Shown one piece after another: positions 1-20,869 of a DNA stretch of 64,000 nt. The DNA comes from Chrysogorgia sp. JL179-B06 (Eukaryota > Cnidaria > Anthozoa > Scleralcyonacea > Chrysogorgiidae). The stretch lies in assembly GCA_035772405.1 (NCBI GenBank), contig JAYKKM010000156.1:1211501-1275500 (forward strand), written 5' to 3'. Position 1 is the first letter of the stretch. Every line of letters starts with the position of its first letter. The notes under the pieces were generated by a model, which saw only the letters and a program-made list of their open reading frames with translations, did not search any database and was not told where the DNA came from. The position numbers and the translations under genes are program-made.

Positions 1-1065
1 TTTCCTGGTCTCATGATGTACGTTCAGTTCCGCCGCCCGCTTGATATAGAACTCGTTCTTCAGCCTTCTGGATGGTCGATCTCGTTCTCTGAGAAGGGCT
101 TTCCGCTGGGTTGGATCACAGGCAACTCGAATTCTTGCATGCAGCTGCTCGTACTCCGGCGTCATCCATTCAAATATATGGTTGCTTTTCGATTTTTCAG
201 GGATGGTAGCTGACGTCGCATCGGCAATCTTCCGGATAATTTCCTCACATAGCTCGTTCGGATCATCGCTTGTCCCATCGCCTTCGCAGCATTCCTCCCA
301 TTTATCCGCGTACTCTTTCCGCGTATCGCTGTCACTCCCCAGCAGGCGCACATCGGGCTATTTTTCTCTGCATTTGAGTTTCTTTGTCTGTGATTTTCGC
401 ATCCAACGAGTCGCCATTTTCGCTCGAAAAAGGACCATTCTGTGATCTGAGCTGATCGGCGGTAAAGCTGCGGCAGTGCTTGGTATGCGCCAAGGTATAC
501 TTGTCGAGTAGTATATAGTCGAGGCGCCGCGTATACTTCAGATTCGATTCAAAAGTGTAGCGATGGCACGACGTTTTGGTCAGGAATTTGGTGTTCGCAA
601 TGTATAACCGTTGGCCCATTGCTAGTCGAAGGAGTTGGTGCCCGTTGTAGCTCGTTTTCGCTGATCTTTCATGGCAAGAACGGCTATTTTCGCGACCGAG
701 CCAGGGGCTGGCAACTTGAGTCTCATATTCCTCCACGATAGTAGCGTTGAAGTCTCCGCCTACAGCTATCCGGAGCTTCCGCCGCTGTAGGCCTGATAGA
801 TGTTTATCCAGGGCACCCCAAAAGTGAGACTTGCTATCATCACTGTAGCTCTCATCTGGAGCGTAGCATGAGATGATTTGAAAGCATAGGCCCGATATAG
901 CCACCCAACAACTCAAAATCCGTCCAGGAACAACTTCGACAGTTTCCTCGACCTGACTCCGCGGAGAAAAAAGTATACCGACGCCCGTTGGATTTCTTCG
1001 AGAAACCGCTGTTGATGAATTTCCAGCGACTGAATCGGCCAGGTAGTTGCGGCCAGGTAATGCAA
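1..1065 (-). mobile_element. LINE (non-LTR retrotransposon) endonuclease fragment
   Basis: An APE-type endonuclease domain reads on the minus strand. The longest clean stretch is about 194 codons (916 to 332), and a stop-free extension runs upstream to about 1060. Visible motifs are ISCYAPDE, the metal-site motif GGDFNAT and the late motif RRLDYILLD, all in the order expected for LINE endonucleases that nick target DNA before reverse transcription. The sequence below 332 is stop-interrupted and probably belongs to the linker before the reverse transcriptase, which lies outside the window. It is degenerate and unlikely to be active. The clade (RTE-like or CR1-like) is not resolved. Confidence 0.8.
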
Positions 1066-1262
1066 AAAAAAATTGAGTTTTATGGGTAGTGCCGTTTTTC
1101 CGTGTCAGTCATTATTCCTGTGCCATTTTTACGGTTGCCATTTTTTCCGGTGACATTTTTGCGGGTGCTTTTTTTCAGATCACCGTCGAATAAGTGATGA
1201 CAGACGTACAACAGGAAAGAAATGCTATAGAAGAAAATTGTCACCACGCGCGCAGTTTTGTA

Positions 1263-2081
1263 GTGACTACTAGTGGCGTGGTGGCTCGAATATTTCAAGG
1301 GGGGCCACTGGCCAGTGCTAAATTGGCGCCCCCAGAGATGCCAAATCCAGTTGCAAATCTGACATAAGCGAGCGCCGAAGGCGCGAGAAGCGAGCGCCGA
1401 AGGCGTGAGTTGTCCGCTTTCTAGGGGGGTTCGGGGGCATGCATCCCCGAAATTTTTGAAATCTAGAGTCTCTGAAATGCCATTTCCTGCGTTCTGGGGA
1501 AAGATTTTACAGAATTCCCATGGTTAGAAAACAACATTTTTTTGTATCAAGATTTACAATTTGTTTAGAAATTTATAGGGTTTTACAAGAACGAAGAGAC
1601 TGAAGAGAGACTGTTAGAAAATAATTTTGTTCCTGGTCAAATGTCAATAACGTATAGTCAGAATATACTATAGCCTATAGGCTAAAGTTTATGCACGTTG
1701 AGCATAATATAACACTAACTTAACAGTTTTAAAAGACAACCGATTAAACCGAATGCAAGTCAATTAGTCAAAGTAGAGCTTTTGACAGTTCGGGAGAAAG
1801 CTTTGCGTACAAGTTGATGAGACGGTCTTTATCGCATTTGAGCAAAATTTTACGCTCGATTGTCATTGAAAGCAACGATTCAAGTCTCTCCTGAACCATG
1901 GACGAACGAATTCGAGTCTTCACCCTCTTGAGTGCAGAAAATGAACGCTTTAATTTAAATTTTACACACTAATCCAGGCCCTTCTTGGTAATTTTGGCGC
2001 CCACCGTCCGTGTCGGCGCCCCTCTTGAAACCATCGCTGGGGGGCCATGGCCCCCCCGGCCACCACGCCACTGGTGACTAG
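1263..2081. mobile_element. hAT-like non-autonomous DNA transposon with 8-bp target duplication
   Basis: The two ends are inverted copies of AGTGGCGTGGTGGC: 1271 onward, and 2060-2073 reading CACCACGCCACTG. They are flanked by GTGACTAC at 1263-1270 and GTGACTAG at 2074-2081, an 8-bp target duplication with one mismatch. An 8-bp duplication with a CAGTGGCG-like end is typical of hAT elements. The interior (about 800 bp) has GC-rich ends, a duplicated GCGAGCGCCGAAGGCG motif near 1370-1405, and no open reading frame. It therefore depends on a transposase supplied elsewhere. Confidence 0.75.
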
Positions 2082-2734
2082 TGAAGTATTTCAAATTTGG
2101 CGGACACATGATAAATAACTGGTATAGAATATAATGGCGATGTCGATGCGGGAACTAATAGTGCAGCAATAGTATAAAACTATAAAAGGGTATATCTTTG
2201 AGGAACAGTAAAGGATTAATTGAGGGTGTTTGGGAGTTGGTGGATTTTATTTGAATTTGAGATTATTCTATTGAGATTGGTTTCTAATTTTAGGTCATGA
2301 TCATTTGAGGCGATGCGCATTATATTGTTTTCACTCGTCCACATGTTATAGCAACCGCGAATTATGGATAGGCGTATACGCCTTAGCGGTTCAGAATATT
2401 TCATAGTTTTAGCGCGATGAGATTTTATAGGAAATATTTTACAACTTTTTCTTTGGTTATTTGAGCGGTAGGTTGGTAGCGTAGGACTAAAATAAGATAA
2501 AATTTCGGTTTGTATATTTTATTTTTTTTCCGTTTGTTGTTGAGCGGTAGGTTGTGACAGCGGGTTGTGACACGTTAATTGTGGTCGCGCAAGTTGTTTG
2601 ACACATAAAATCACTGTAACGTGTACTTCGCTCCTCAAGTGCTCCTTAAGTGGAGGTATATTCTGTCTATTCTCCATAGCGTGAGTCAAATAGACATATA
2701 TAGTGTATATTTATGTAAATTGTGTCTATTTAGT
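2082..2734. other. Non-coding gap without recognised genes
   Basis: AT-rich sequence with no supported gene. A repeated GAGCGGTAGGTTG motif occurs near 2463 and 2543. The segment leads into the minisatellite that follows. Confidence 0.6.
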
Positions 2735-3366
2735 AAAGTTGTTCTGGAAGACACGACTACGGGGTTTTATCGCCGTCAATGTGAATAGAGTTGCTCGGTC
2801 AATGTGCGAAGAGATGCGACTACGGGGTTTTACCGTAGAACGAGGCAACACTAATATATTTGATATCACAGTCATGATTATGTTATTGAAACAGAGGCAA
2901 CAATATATTATATCACAGTCAATGTGTTAAAGTTATGATTATGTTATTGAAACAGGAGATTGGAATATATAGATATATCACAGTGAATAGTAAAGTTGTT
3001 CGCGAAGACACGACTATACGGGGTTTTATCGTAGAACGAGGCAACAATATATTATATCACAGAGTCAATGTGATTAAAGTTATTCGCGAAGACACGACTA
3101 CGGGGTTTTATCGTAGAACGAGGCAACAATTAATATATTATATCACAGACTACATGCAGTCAACGTGAATTGAGTTGTTCTCGAAGACACGACTACGGGG
3201 TTTTATCGTAGAACGAGGCAACAATATATTATATCACATTCAATGTGAATAAAGTTATTCGAAGACACGACTACGGGGTTTTATCGTAGAACGAGGCAAC
3301 AATATATTATATCACATTCAATGTGAATAAAGTTATTCGAAGACACGACTACGGGATTTTACCAAG
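2735..3366. repeat. Minisatellite of about 75-85 bp units
   Basis: Direct tandem copies contain GAAGACACGACTACGGGG, then TTTTATCGTAGAACGAGGC, then AACAATATATTATATCACA and TCAATGTGAATAAAGTTATTC. About seven copies of variable length are present, and the last copies are the most alike. The TAGAACGAGGCAA core reappears at 6830 and, inverted as TTGCCTCGTTCT, throughout the 26-32 kb repeats, which implies a shared parent repeat family. Confidence 0.85.
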
Positions 3367-3589
3367 CAACGCTTATGAATACTAAAATTATGATTATGTT
3401 ATTGAAATAGGAGATTGGAAGACTCGTGTGAGCATGTAACATGTTTTGACACCTAAAATCAATGTAACATCTCCTTCGATCCGTAGTACGATTGGCAATG
3501 GTGGGTATGGAGATAATTGTTAAGGCTACGTTAGTATAATATGGATGAATTGACGGATTGTGAAATTAGTTTAACGACTCGTACCATTT

Positions 3590-3800
3590 GTACCATCCGT
3601 ACGGATGGACAACATTTTTAAGGGCAGCGTATATAGCATAACATCAGTGGACCATTGACGGATCGTGAATCATTTTCACCATCCGTACCATCCGAATATA
3701 ACATAGACCATTGACGGATCGTGAAGCATTTTTACCATCCGTACCATCCGAATATAACATAGAGCATTGACGGATCGTGAATCATTTTCACCATCCGTAT
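3590..3800. repeat. Tandem repeat of about 62 bp with CCATCCGTA motif
   Basis: At least three copies of CATTGACGGATCGTGAA plus a TTTTCACCATCCGTACCATC segment, ending at ACATAGA(C/G)CATT. The CCATCCGTA/ACGGATCG pair is the same one that dominates 25.8-26.4, 29.4-30.0 and 35.2-38.2 kb. Confidence 0.8.
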
Positions 3801-3804
3801 CGTT

Positions 3805-5485
3805 TCGTAATATTGGACATGTATGGGAAAGCTGTGGGAACTGATAAAATTTCAAACAAAATTCTAAAATTATCTGCACCATATATTTATGAATCATTGC
3901 CATGTTCAATTTGTCACTTCAAACTAATATTGTTCCAAGTGACTGGAAAATTGGCAAGGTAACTCCAATTTTCAAAACGGGTGATCGTTGTGATAGGAAC
4001 AACTACAGACCAATTTCAGTCATTTCAACGGTTGCTCGAATCTTTGAAAGGGTTGTGTGTGAACAATTAGAGAACTACGTAACCAAGAACAATGTAATCA
4101 ATTCCAGGCAATCTGGTTTTCGATCTTTGTTTTCCACCACAACAGCCATGCTAGATTTAACAAATGAATGGTGTTTCAACATTGATAGGAAACTTGTAAA
4201 TGGGGTCCTATTCTTAGACCTTAAAAAAGCCTTTGATACAGTTGATCACACAATCCTTTTAAAGAAATTAGAATATATTGGTTTAAATCAATCTTCAATT
4301 GACTGGTTTAAATCTTATCTCGGTAAACGAGTACAAATGTGCATGGTTAATGGTATACTCTCAGACCCAGAGCAGCTTTCTTGTGGGGTCCCACAAGGAA
4401 CTATTCTAGGGCCACTTTTGTTCTTAATTTACATAAATGATTTACCAAACTGTGTTAAACACAGTTCAACTAGAATGTATGCAGATGACACAAACCTAAC
4501 TGCATCTGGTTCTAGTATCCCAGAAATTAAATTGATGTTAGACAAGGATACTGAAAGTCTTGTGGAGTGGCTTTGTGCTAATAAACTTACATTGAATGTA
4601 GTAAAAACTGAATACATGTTGATTGGCTCGTGGCAAAGGATAGCCAGTCTAAACGATAACCTATCTCTATCCATTAATGGCATAGCTTTAAAACAGGCTC
4701 ATGCTTTAAAATGCCTAGGACTTACAATTGATGATAACTTGACTTGGCAAAATCACATTGAAAATGTCATAAAGAAAGTTAAAAGCAATTTAAGTATTAT
4801 GAAAAAAGCAAAGCCATTCCTTGACAAACAGCTTCTGACAAGTATTTACTATTCAATCATAGAACCTCATTTTACTTACTGTTCTGTTGTGTGGGATAGT
4901 ATTGATAAAACGCTTGCAGATAAGCTTCAGAAATTACAAAACCGAGCAGCCCGTATAATTACAAGTGCTCCATACACAATCCATACTTGTGATGTTTTCT
5001 CTGACTTAAAATGGTCAACTCTTGATCAAAAAAGGAAATGCCAGAAAGCAATTTTGATGCATAAAATTGTTAATGGCCATGCTCCATCCTATTTATCCAA
5101 AATGTGTGAAAAACAATTTGGCTCAACTGTATATAATTTTAGATCATCCAACAATAATATCCAAATACCAAAAGTTAGAACTAAATGCTATAAAGACAGC
5201 TTTGGTATATCCGGACCTATGATGTGGAATTCCTTACCTGACTCATTGAAAAATGAAAATAATCTTTCAAAATTTAAGAAAGAAATCCGTAAATTACAAC
5301 TCCTGCATTGACAACATTAATTATTTAGCTTTACTCTTCTGTACATAATGTAAATACATTTAACAAAAAAACAAAACAAAAAAAAAACTTGTAAATATAT
5401 TTAGTTATCTTTTACACGGCTTCTAGGTAGACCAGAACTAAGAATTTTATTTGTAATTTTTATTTCTGATAGAACTACCGTGTTT
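3805..5485 (+). mobile_element. LINE reverse transcriptase fragment (CR1/L2/Jockey group)
   Basis: A 469-codon open frame (3902-5311) is a reverse transcriptase. It contains the fingers motif NYRPISV (about residue 34), DLKKAFDTVDH (about 106-116), CGVPQGTILGPLLF (about 161-174) and the catalytic MYADDT (about 192-197). A further domain follows and the frame ends in the usual short C-terminal tail (FKKEIRKLQLLH). The preceding LDMYGKAVGTDKIS segment (3811-3900) is the same protein in another frame, so one frameshift sits near 3899. The endonuclease is absent, so the copy is 5'-truncated. The 3' end runs AATAAATTTT into an ATCT tail, which seeded the adjacent microsatellite. Confidence 0.93.
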
Positions 5486-5494
5486 AAATAAATT

Positions 5495-5548
<54 letters not shown>

Positions 5549-5931
5549 CTATCTATCTATCTCTATCTATCTATCTCTATCTATCTATCTCTATCTATCT
5601 ATCTCTCTATCTCTATCTATCTATCTCTATCTATCTATCTCTATCTATCTATCTCTATCTATCTATCTCTATCTATCTATCTCTATCTATCTATCTCTAT
5701 CTATCTATCTCTATCTATCTATCTATCTCTATCTATCTATCTCTATCTATCTATCTCTATCTATCTATCTCTATCTATCTATCTCTATCTATCTATCTCT
5801 ATCTATCTATCTCTATCTATCTATCTATCTCTATCTATCTATCTCTATCTATCTATCTATCTCTATCTATCTATCTCTATCTATCTATCTCTATCTATCT
5901 ATCTCTATCTATCTATCTCTATCTATCTATC

Positions 5932-5962
<31 letters not shown>

Positions 5963-6077
5963 CTATCTATCTCTATCTCTATCTCTATCTCTATCTCTAT
6001 CTCTATCTCTATCTCTATCTCTATCTCTATCTCTATCTCTATCTATCTCTATCTCTATCTCTATCTCTATCTCTATC

Positions 6078-6126
<49 letters not shown>

Positions 6127-6143
6127 ATCTCTCTCTCTATCGG
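5486..6143 (+). repeat. (ATCT)n / (CTATCT)n microsatellite, about 650 bp
   Basis: A pure ATCT tetranucleotide run grades into CTATCTATCTAT/CTCTAT compound units and then a CTATCT/CTCT run. It begins at the 3' tail of the preceding LINE, where tail-like simple repeats are common, and ends directly at a second LINE fragment. Confidence 0.97.
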
Positions 6144-6149
6144 TGTAAT

Positions 6150-6815
6150 CACTCGACATTAACTGCTTTGCTACAGGCTACTGAAACCTGGTTTAGAAAT
6201 ATTGATAACGGATATATAAATGGAGTTGTTCTTATTGATCTAAGTAAGGCATTTGATACTGTTGACCACGCAATTCTTTTGAGAAAAATGGATCTGTATG
6301 GAGTGCATGGAGAATCTAATGAATGGTTTTCCTCCTATCTCTCAAATAGATCTCAGCGTTGTATGGTTAACGGTGTACTCTCACAGTCTAGACGGATGTC
6401 AACAGGTGTTCCACAGGGATCTACCTTAGGCCCTCTTCTATTCCTATTGCATGTCAATGATTTTCCAAACTGTTTAGAATACACGACTCCGAGTATGTAT
6501 GCTGATGATACTCAGGTTACGGCTGTTGCTGAAACTATGGCCGACCTTGAACATCTACTCAATTGTGATATTGAAAATGTAACATTGTGGCTTAATGCCA
6601 ACAAGCTTTCAATAAATGCAACGAAAACTGAGTTTATGATTTTAGGTTCAAATTATAGATTAAAACAGCTCCTGGGCAATCCTAAGGTACAAATTGATAA
6701 TAAAATTATTAAACGTGTATCAAAGGCAAAATTACTTGGAGTTATTGTAGACGAAAAACTCAGTTGGGAGAGTCATATAAATGACATTATACTACCAAAA
6801 GTTCTGAAGTATATA
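6150..6815 (+). mobile_element. Second LINE reverse transcriptase fragment
   Basis: An open frame from 6168 encodes reverse transcriptase core motifs: DLSKAFDTVDHAILL (near residue 22), STGVPQGSTLGPLLF (near 82) and SMYADDTQVT (near 112). It is related to, but clearly different from, the copy at 3.8-5.5 kb. Both ends are missing. The 3' side passes at about 6815 into a GAACGAGGCAA repeat sequence, so it is a relic in the same orientation as its neighbour. Confidence 0.92.
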
Positions 6816-6829
6816 ATGCGTGTTTTTTA

Positions 6830-7630
6830 TAGAACGAGGCAATGATATATTTGATAATCTCATAATATAATGATTTTATGTTGTGATGTATTAGATAATG
6901 AAAGTGTTTAGGTGATTTACCGTGATTATTTTATGCGGTTGGTGATATGGTAATAATAATGTGATAATATCATGATATATCAAAATATATTCCTGCTTTC
7001 TGTTGTTGAATTTAATATTTGACCTATTGCACGTACGTATTATATGTTTTTTAAAATAATATAAAAATATCATGATATTTTGATATCATGATATATCCAT
7101 TAGTCTAAACACAATTAATATTTTGATATTTCACTTTGATATTATCAAAACACCATTTGATAATATCAAAATATCATGATATTATGATAATATCATGATA
7201 TATCACAATATCAAACCAGTTTAAACACTATTTTAGTCTTTTGATATTTCACTTTGATATTATGAAACTAACCATTTGATAATATCAAAATAATATATTT
7301 GGACTTGATATTTTGATTCACAATATCAAACCAGTTTAAACACTATTTTAGTCTTTTGATATTATCAAAACACCATTTGATAATATCAAAATAATTTGAT
7401 AATATCAAAATGTTTTGATATTGGACTTGATATTTTGATAATGTATCATAATAATGTGATAATATCAATTTAATGATATTCAGTTTGATATTTTTGATAT
7501 TGTTACGGTTTGATATTTTTGATATTATGATGGTTTGATAATATCATAATATTTTGATATTGGACTTGATATTTTGATAATGTGATAATATCAATTAAAT
7601 GATATTATGTTTGATATTTTGATATTCTGC
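6830..7630. repeat. AT-rich palindromic array (TGATATTATCA type)
   Basis: About 800 bp is composed of repeated TTTTGATAATATCAAAA, CATGATATCATGATATA and TGATATTTTGATATTGG motifs. Nearly every unit is its own reverse complement. No gene is seen. Each TTTGATATTATCAAA unit can fold on itself. Confidence 0.85.
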
Positions 7631-7639
7631 AATCCCGCA

Positions 7640-10256
7640 CCTTAGTGACTCACTGACAGTCTGCAGGACGCAGACCGTTCGGAACGCTTGCAGTTTGCTT
7701 TCCTGTACTGGTTTCCGGTACTTTTAATAAATGAGTTTCAAACGCTATTGCATAATAATATGCGTTGTTCTCTTTATTCTTTTGAGCTCTTCGTTTTGGT
7801 AAATTATTTTGGTCATACATACATTGTTATTGAATGAATCGAGAGCCTGAAAATGGTTCCTTTTCAATGTGAAACGTGCGACTACAGTTTGACACATTTG
7901 ATTGATATGTTCACATTTAGCACGGTCAAAAACAAAGGGAGTTCGTAGCCTCCTCCGCAGTAGGGAGTTCGTATTGCGCGTTTTAGTTTTAAAGCCGTTT
8001 TTAAGCCGTTAGTGCAAGCGTTTCGCAAAAACATTATCGATCATACACGGGGTCTCTCGATTCATTCAATAACAATGTATGTCTGACCTAAAAGAATTTA
8101 CCAAAATAGAGAACAACGCATATTATTATGCAATAGCGTTTGAAACTCATTTATTAAAAGTACTGGAAACCAGTCTCCGGCTTGTCGGGCAGACGAACAG
8201 GAAAAATAAAAAAACATTCGAATCTGATATTACAGACCTTACAGCTCAATTCGAAGATTTGTAGACCGTATCTTATCAAAACATGTTGTTTTAAATACTT
8301 TACATTCACAAACTGCAACCTATAATATCAATAGTAATCTTCCATTGTAAACATTAAACGAGACAGTAAAGGTATCTTGCGAGTTGCAAGTTGCGAGTTG
8401 CGAGTTGCAAGTTGCGAGTTGCGAGTTGTTATTTTTTTATATATTTGGACCATGCACTGAGGACTTAGCCTATGTCCCAGTCCATTACGCGCCCGCACTA
8501 CCACCGACCGATCGTCGATGGATACCGACGACAGATCCCGACCGCTTCGAGATCGCCTTACGAAGACCTTCCGACCACCTCCCGACAGCCTTCCGACCAC
8601 TTCCGACGTTGCTCCGACAACTTCCGATGTCTTTCCGACGGATTCCGAAGTTGTTCCGACAACTTCCGATGATGTTCCGACGGTTTCCGAAGATGGGCCG
8701 ATGGGCTAAATTTAAGAGTACTCTCTGGAAATCTAAAGCGTTTTGGATATCATAAAACAAGCTTTGACGTCGCCCTAATATCAACAATAGCGAAGCGCGC
8801 AGTTGCTGTTATCACAAATTAAATTTGGACAAATACACCAAAATTGTCTTCAAAATAACGTGTTGTATTGTTGGTTACTTGGAATTCATATAAATCAGTG
8901 GAGTAGTCGCTCACGATTGTTCTAGGCCCGAGGAGCGGTGGCAGGGGTGCGCGGGTGTGTCATGATCACCGGGAATAGATGTCTGGTGGTATATACGACG
9001 AGGGTGTCGGACGGTGGTTGCCACAGGAGTTGACGATGTTTGGCGAGGTGGAGTCGAGGTCGGGGTCAGTGGTACTGAGGAAGCTTTCCAGCGGGTCGGC
9101 TTCGTCCACTCGGTAGGAAGGTTCGTAGGTTAGTGAAGGTGACGGAGGTTGTTGGAGAGGTTCCCAGACAGCCGGTGTAAGGTCGTGGAAGGTTGGGACG
9201 TCTTCGTAAAAGGTCGAGCCAACTTCGGAAACCGTCGAAACATCATCGGAATATGTCGGAACGACTTCGGAATCCGTCGGAACGACTTCGGAATCCCTCG
9301 GAACGACTTCGGATTTCGTCGGAACGACTTCGGAATTGGTCGGAAGTCGTCGGGAGGTGGTCGGATCGGAAGATCTCGAAGCGGTCGGGTTCTGTCGGAG
9401 GGTCGTCGGTGTCCATCGACGATCGGTCGGAGGTGGTTGGTGGGGTGTCGTTGGTATTGCGGGGTGCATGGTTCAAATATATAAAAAATAACAACTCGCA
9501 ACTAGCAACTCGCAACTCGCAACTCGCAACTAGCAACTCGCAACTAGCATGCTAACCTATCTCTAAACGAGATCGTGGGAAAGTCACTGCCTAAACGAGA
9601 TCGTGGGAAAGTCATTCTTAGAACAGGGGGAGTTGGTCATCATTTCGAATAATAACTTTTTCTCATGATATATACTCATAAAAAAATTTTGAAATAATAA
9701 AATTCGAAATAATTCTAAATATAAAATTGAGAGTATTTGCTGACTCATCAAAGTAGAATGAGTAGAGTACTTCCTTTTTTACTTACTGCATGCATAAATT
9801 ACTAAATGTCTAAGGATCGAGTCTCGGATATATAAAGAGTCGGCTGACTAGCGTCCGTACGTTTTAGTCGAGCGTTTGATAACCCAGATGAGATAACCCA
9901 AAGTCGTTTTATTCGGGGGTTAATATTAACAATAAATAAATTAAACGTTTTTGCTGTTATTTACAGCATAACGCAAAAGTTTTGAATAATATTTATTGTT
10001 TAAGGTCTGTAATATCAGAATTGAATGTTTTTTTCCTAGGTAGATTTATTGTTAAAAAGGACATTTTTTCCTGTTCGTACCCGCTATCTGCTACCCACCA
10101 CCCGCGTTTTAGCCCCGCCGTGTCAAGCAAGCTCTCTGTTTTGAAATGAGGGAAGTTCTCGAAATCTAACGATTTGAATGGATGAATTTTGAGCAAAGCG
10201 TTCATACCGTTTAACTGCAAGCGTTCAAACGGTCTGCGTCCAGACTGTCAGTGAGT
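7640..10256. mobile_element. Composite foldback element with about 45-bp imperfect terminal inverted repeats
   Basis: The left end (7640-7690) reads GTGACTCACTGACAGTCTG, then GGACGCAGACCGTT and GCTTGCAG. The right end (10208-10256) is the inverted equivalent, GCAAGCG, AACGGTCTGCGTCC, AGACTGTCAGTGAGTAGTG. A second inverted pair, AAGGTCTGTAATATCAG with a T-rich tract, lies at 8205-8245 and 10000-10070. An inner stem (7702-7847 with 8050-8185) surrounds TACATTGTTATTGAATGAATCG. No transposase is seen. A small open frame at 8079-8264 lies inside one stem and is probably not a gene. Confidence 0.65.
8372..9545. repeat. Inverted arms built from 7-bp and 15-bp minisatellites
   Basis: The left arm is GAGTTGC/AAGTTGC repeats (8378-8428), then CATGCACTGAGG, then TTCCGAC-type 15-bp units (8560-8695). 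The right arm repeats the same blocks inverted: GTCGGAACGACTTCGGAAT units (9225-9345), then CTCGCAACTAGCAA units (9493-9548). The loop (8713-9175) holds nothing recognised. Several overlapping frames remain open here only because the repeat unit is a multiple of three. Confidence 0.8.
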
Positions 10257-10414
10257 AGTGTTCGATTATTTCGCATTTAAACGCTTTGAATCAGTTCGAC
10301 AGGTTCCAGTTTAATAGCGGTTTATCAAACCGTTCGAACTCTTACCGAACGGCATACGAAGGTCACAGACTCCTTATTTTCCATACTCCACGCTGACAAC
10401 ATACGTCACATCGA

Positions 10415-10553
10415 CTCCGTGTTTTCCATACTCCGCGTTTTCCACACTCCGTGTTTTCCACACTCCGTGTTTTCCACACTCCGTGTTTTCCACATTCCAC
10501 ACTCCGTCTTTTCCACACTCCGTACTCCGGCACTCCGACTCCGTATTTTCCAG
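10415..10553. repeat. 18-bp minisatellite CACACTCCGTGTTTTCCA
   Basis: About seven head-to-tail copies of CACTCCGTGTTTTCCA with small variants (for example CACATTCCACACTCCG). No coding function is likely. Confidence 0.85.
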
Positions 10554-11025
10554 CTAACCCAACTAAAACGTCTTTATTATTATTATAAATTATGTTCCTA
10601 ATACATGCAAGTTTGGAATTTTCGGAATGATTATAATTATATATATATTTTGGCTTTTCGATTGATAAATGCAGGAAATAATTAGGTAATCGCTAAACCA
10701 GAGTCGCTAAACATATAAAAGCCTTTGTATATATATCAGAGAGAGTTATATTTGTTAGATGACGTCTGTATATCCCGCGCTTGGGAATTTTGCTCGGACG
10801 TCCATAATCGACAATCGACATCACCCACTCTGCAGGGGTAGGCTAAGTCGGTGATTTTCTCACCATCATTATTCTACAATATCTAAATCCTGCTGCAAAT
10901 TTTCACCTCAAATAATTTCAGAAAACTCTTCTATTTTTCCTCCTCCTACTAAATACTTATAATATATTGTCCTGGACGAAACTATTTCAGATTTTCTGTG
11001 AAGTAACCTGTCCTACCCCCTGAGA

Positions 11026-11235
11026 TGACGTCATAAGTTATTATGTCATGGGATTTTCCCTTTTTGAATAGTCTGCGGGGATTTTTTTACTTTCTATTTC
11101 GGTTTTGTATCATGTCTCTGGGAATTACCTGTTTGTGAAAACAAAAGACGTCACCGCTTTCTTTACCGTGTTATTTTCGCTACTCTATAAAAAGTTCGAC
11201 GTACACAATTCTTAGCAAAACCATCTCTAGTCTAG
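11026..11235 (+). promoter_or_regulatory. Promoter of the A20-like gene: CRE, kappaB-like sites, TATA box, first splice donor
   Basis: TGACGTCA at 11026-11033 is a perfect CRE/ATF palindrome. GGGATTTTCCC at 11050-11060 matches the NF-kappaB consensus GGGRNNYYCC. GGGAATTACC at 11120-11129 differs from a classic kappaB site by one base, and an ACGTCA half-site lies near 11148. TATAAAAAG follows at 11186-11194. The start of transcription would be about 25-30 bp later, near 11215-11220. CTAG|GTAAGT at 11235/11236 then reads as the donor of a short non-coding first exon. A20 genes in vertebrates are NF-kappaB targets. Use of these sites here is an inference. Confidence 0.6.
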
Positions 11236-11625
11236 GTAAGTTCATTTTTATAATTTCATAAATGTTAATCACACGTTGCGACTTTAGTGTCAGCTATTCA
11301 ACACCACTTAAGACAAAAGTCTTCCTTTTCCTGTATTTAAAACGAACAACGGTGTTCCTGTGCCACAAAGTGTATTCGGGTGTGATTGTTATAAGGGTTA
11401 GTTCGTATCAAAGTAGACAAGAAGATGGATTAAATCACAAATGTAGTAAAACGTAACAGTAAACAGAGCGTGAGTGGCGAGGTTTTTCACAGCAAGTCTG
11501 CTATTAGGCCAATTCATCCGACCTTTTGTATCTGGCGAATAGCGAACTACACATCTGTTTACCACTGAACATAATGTAACTCATCAAACTATATCTCCTT
11601 TTCTAGTTATCAGAATCCGGGAACT

Positions 11626-20603
<8,978 letters not shown>

Positions 20604-20861
20604 AAGAATTAAAGACGACGACAAGCATGTCTTTACCCCTCTTAGGTCTTAGGATTCAAAGCTACAAGCAGAAGTATCGCTAATGCGACGTGGGAACACA
20701 GCACAAATGATTTCCCTTGAAAGCAAATACTAACCTTCAAAATACAAGAACGCCAACAAGCAATGTGTCGATTGCTTTGTGGCCAGATAATCATAACGTG
20801 CTGTAACATATACAGTTGTTCATTTCAGTGACAATAAGAAATATAGACATTACTGATTGGA

Positions 20862-20867
20862 AATAAA
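20862..20867 (+). terminator. Polyadenylation signal of the A20-like gene
   Basis: AATAAA lies about 260 bp after the stop codon, followed by a T-rich and TA-repeat stretch. It is the first canonical hexamer downstream. Confidence 0.5.
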
Positions 20868-20869
20868 GT

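Noticed and set aside
2735..3366. CRISPR-like regular array
   Set aside because: The whole unit is repeated with no unique spacers, and the host is a eukaryote.
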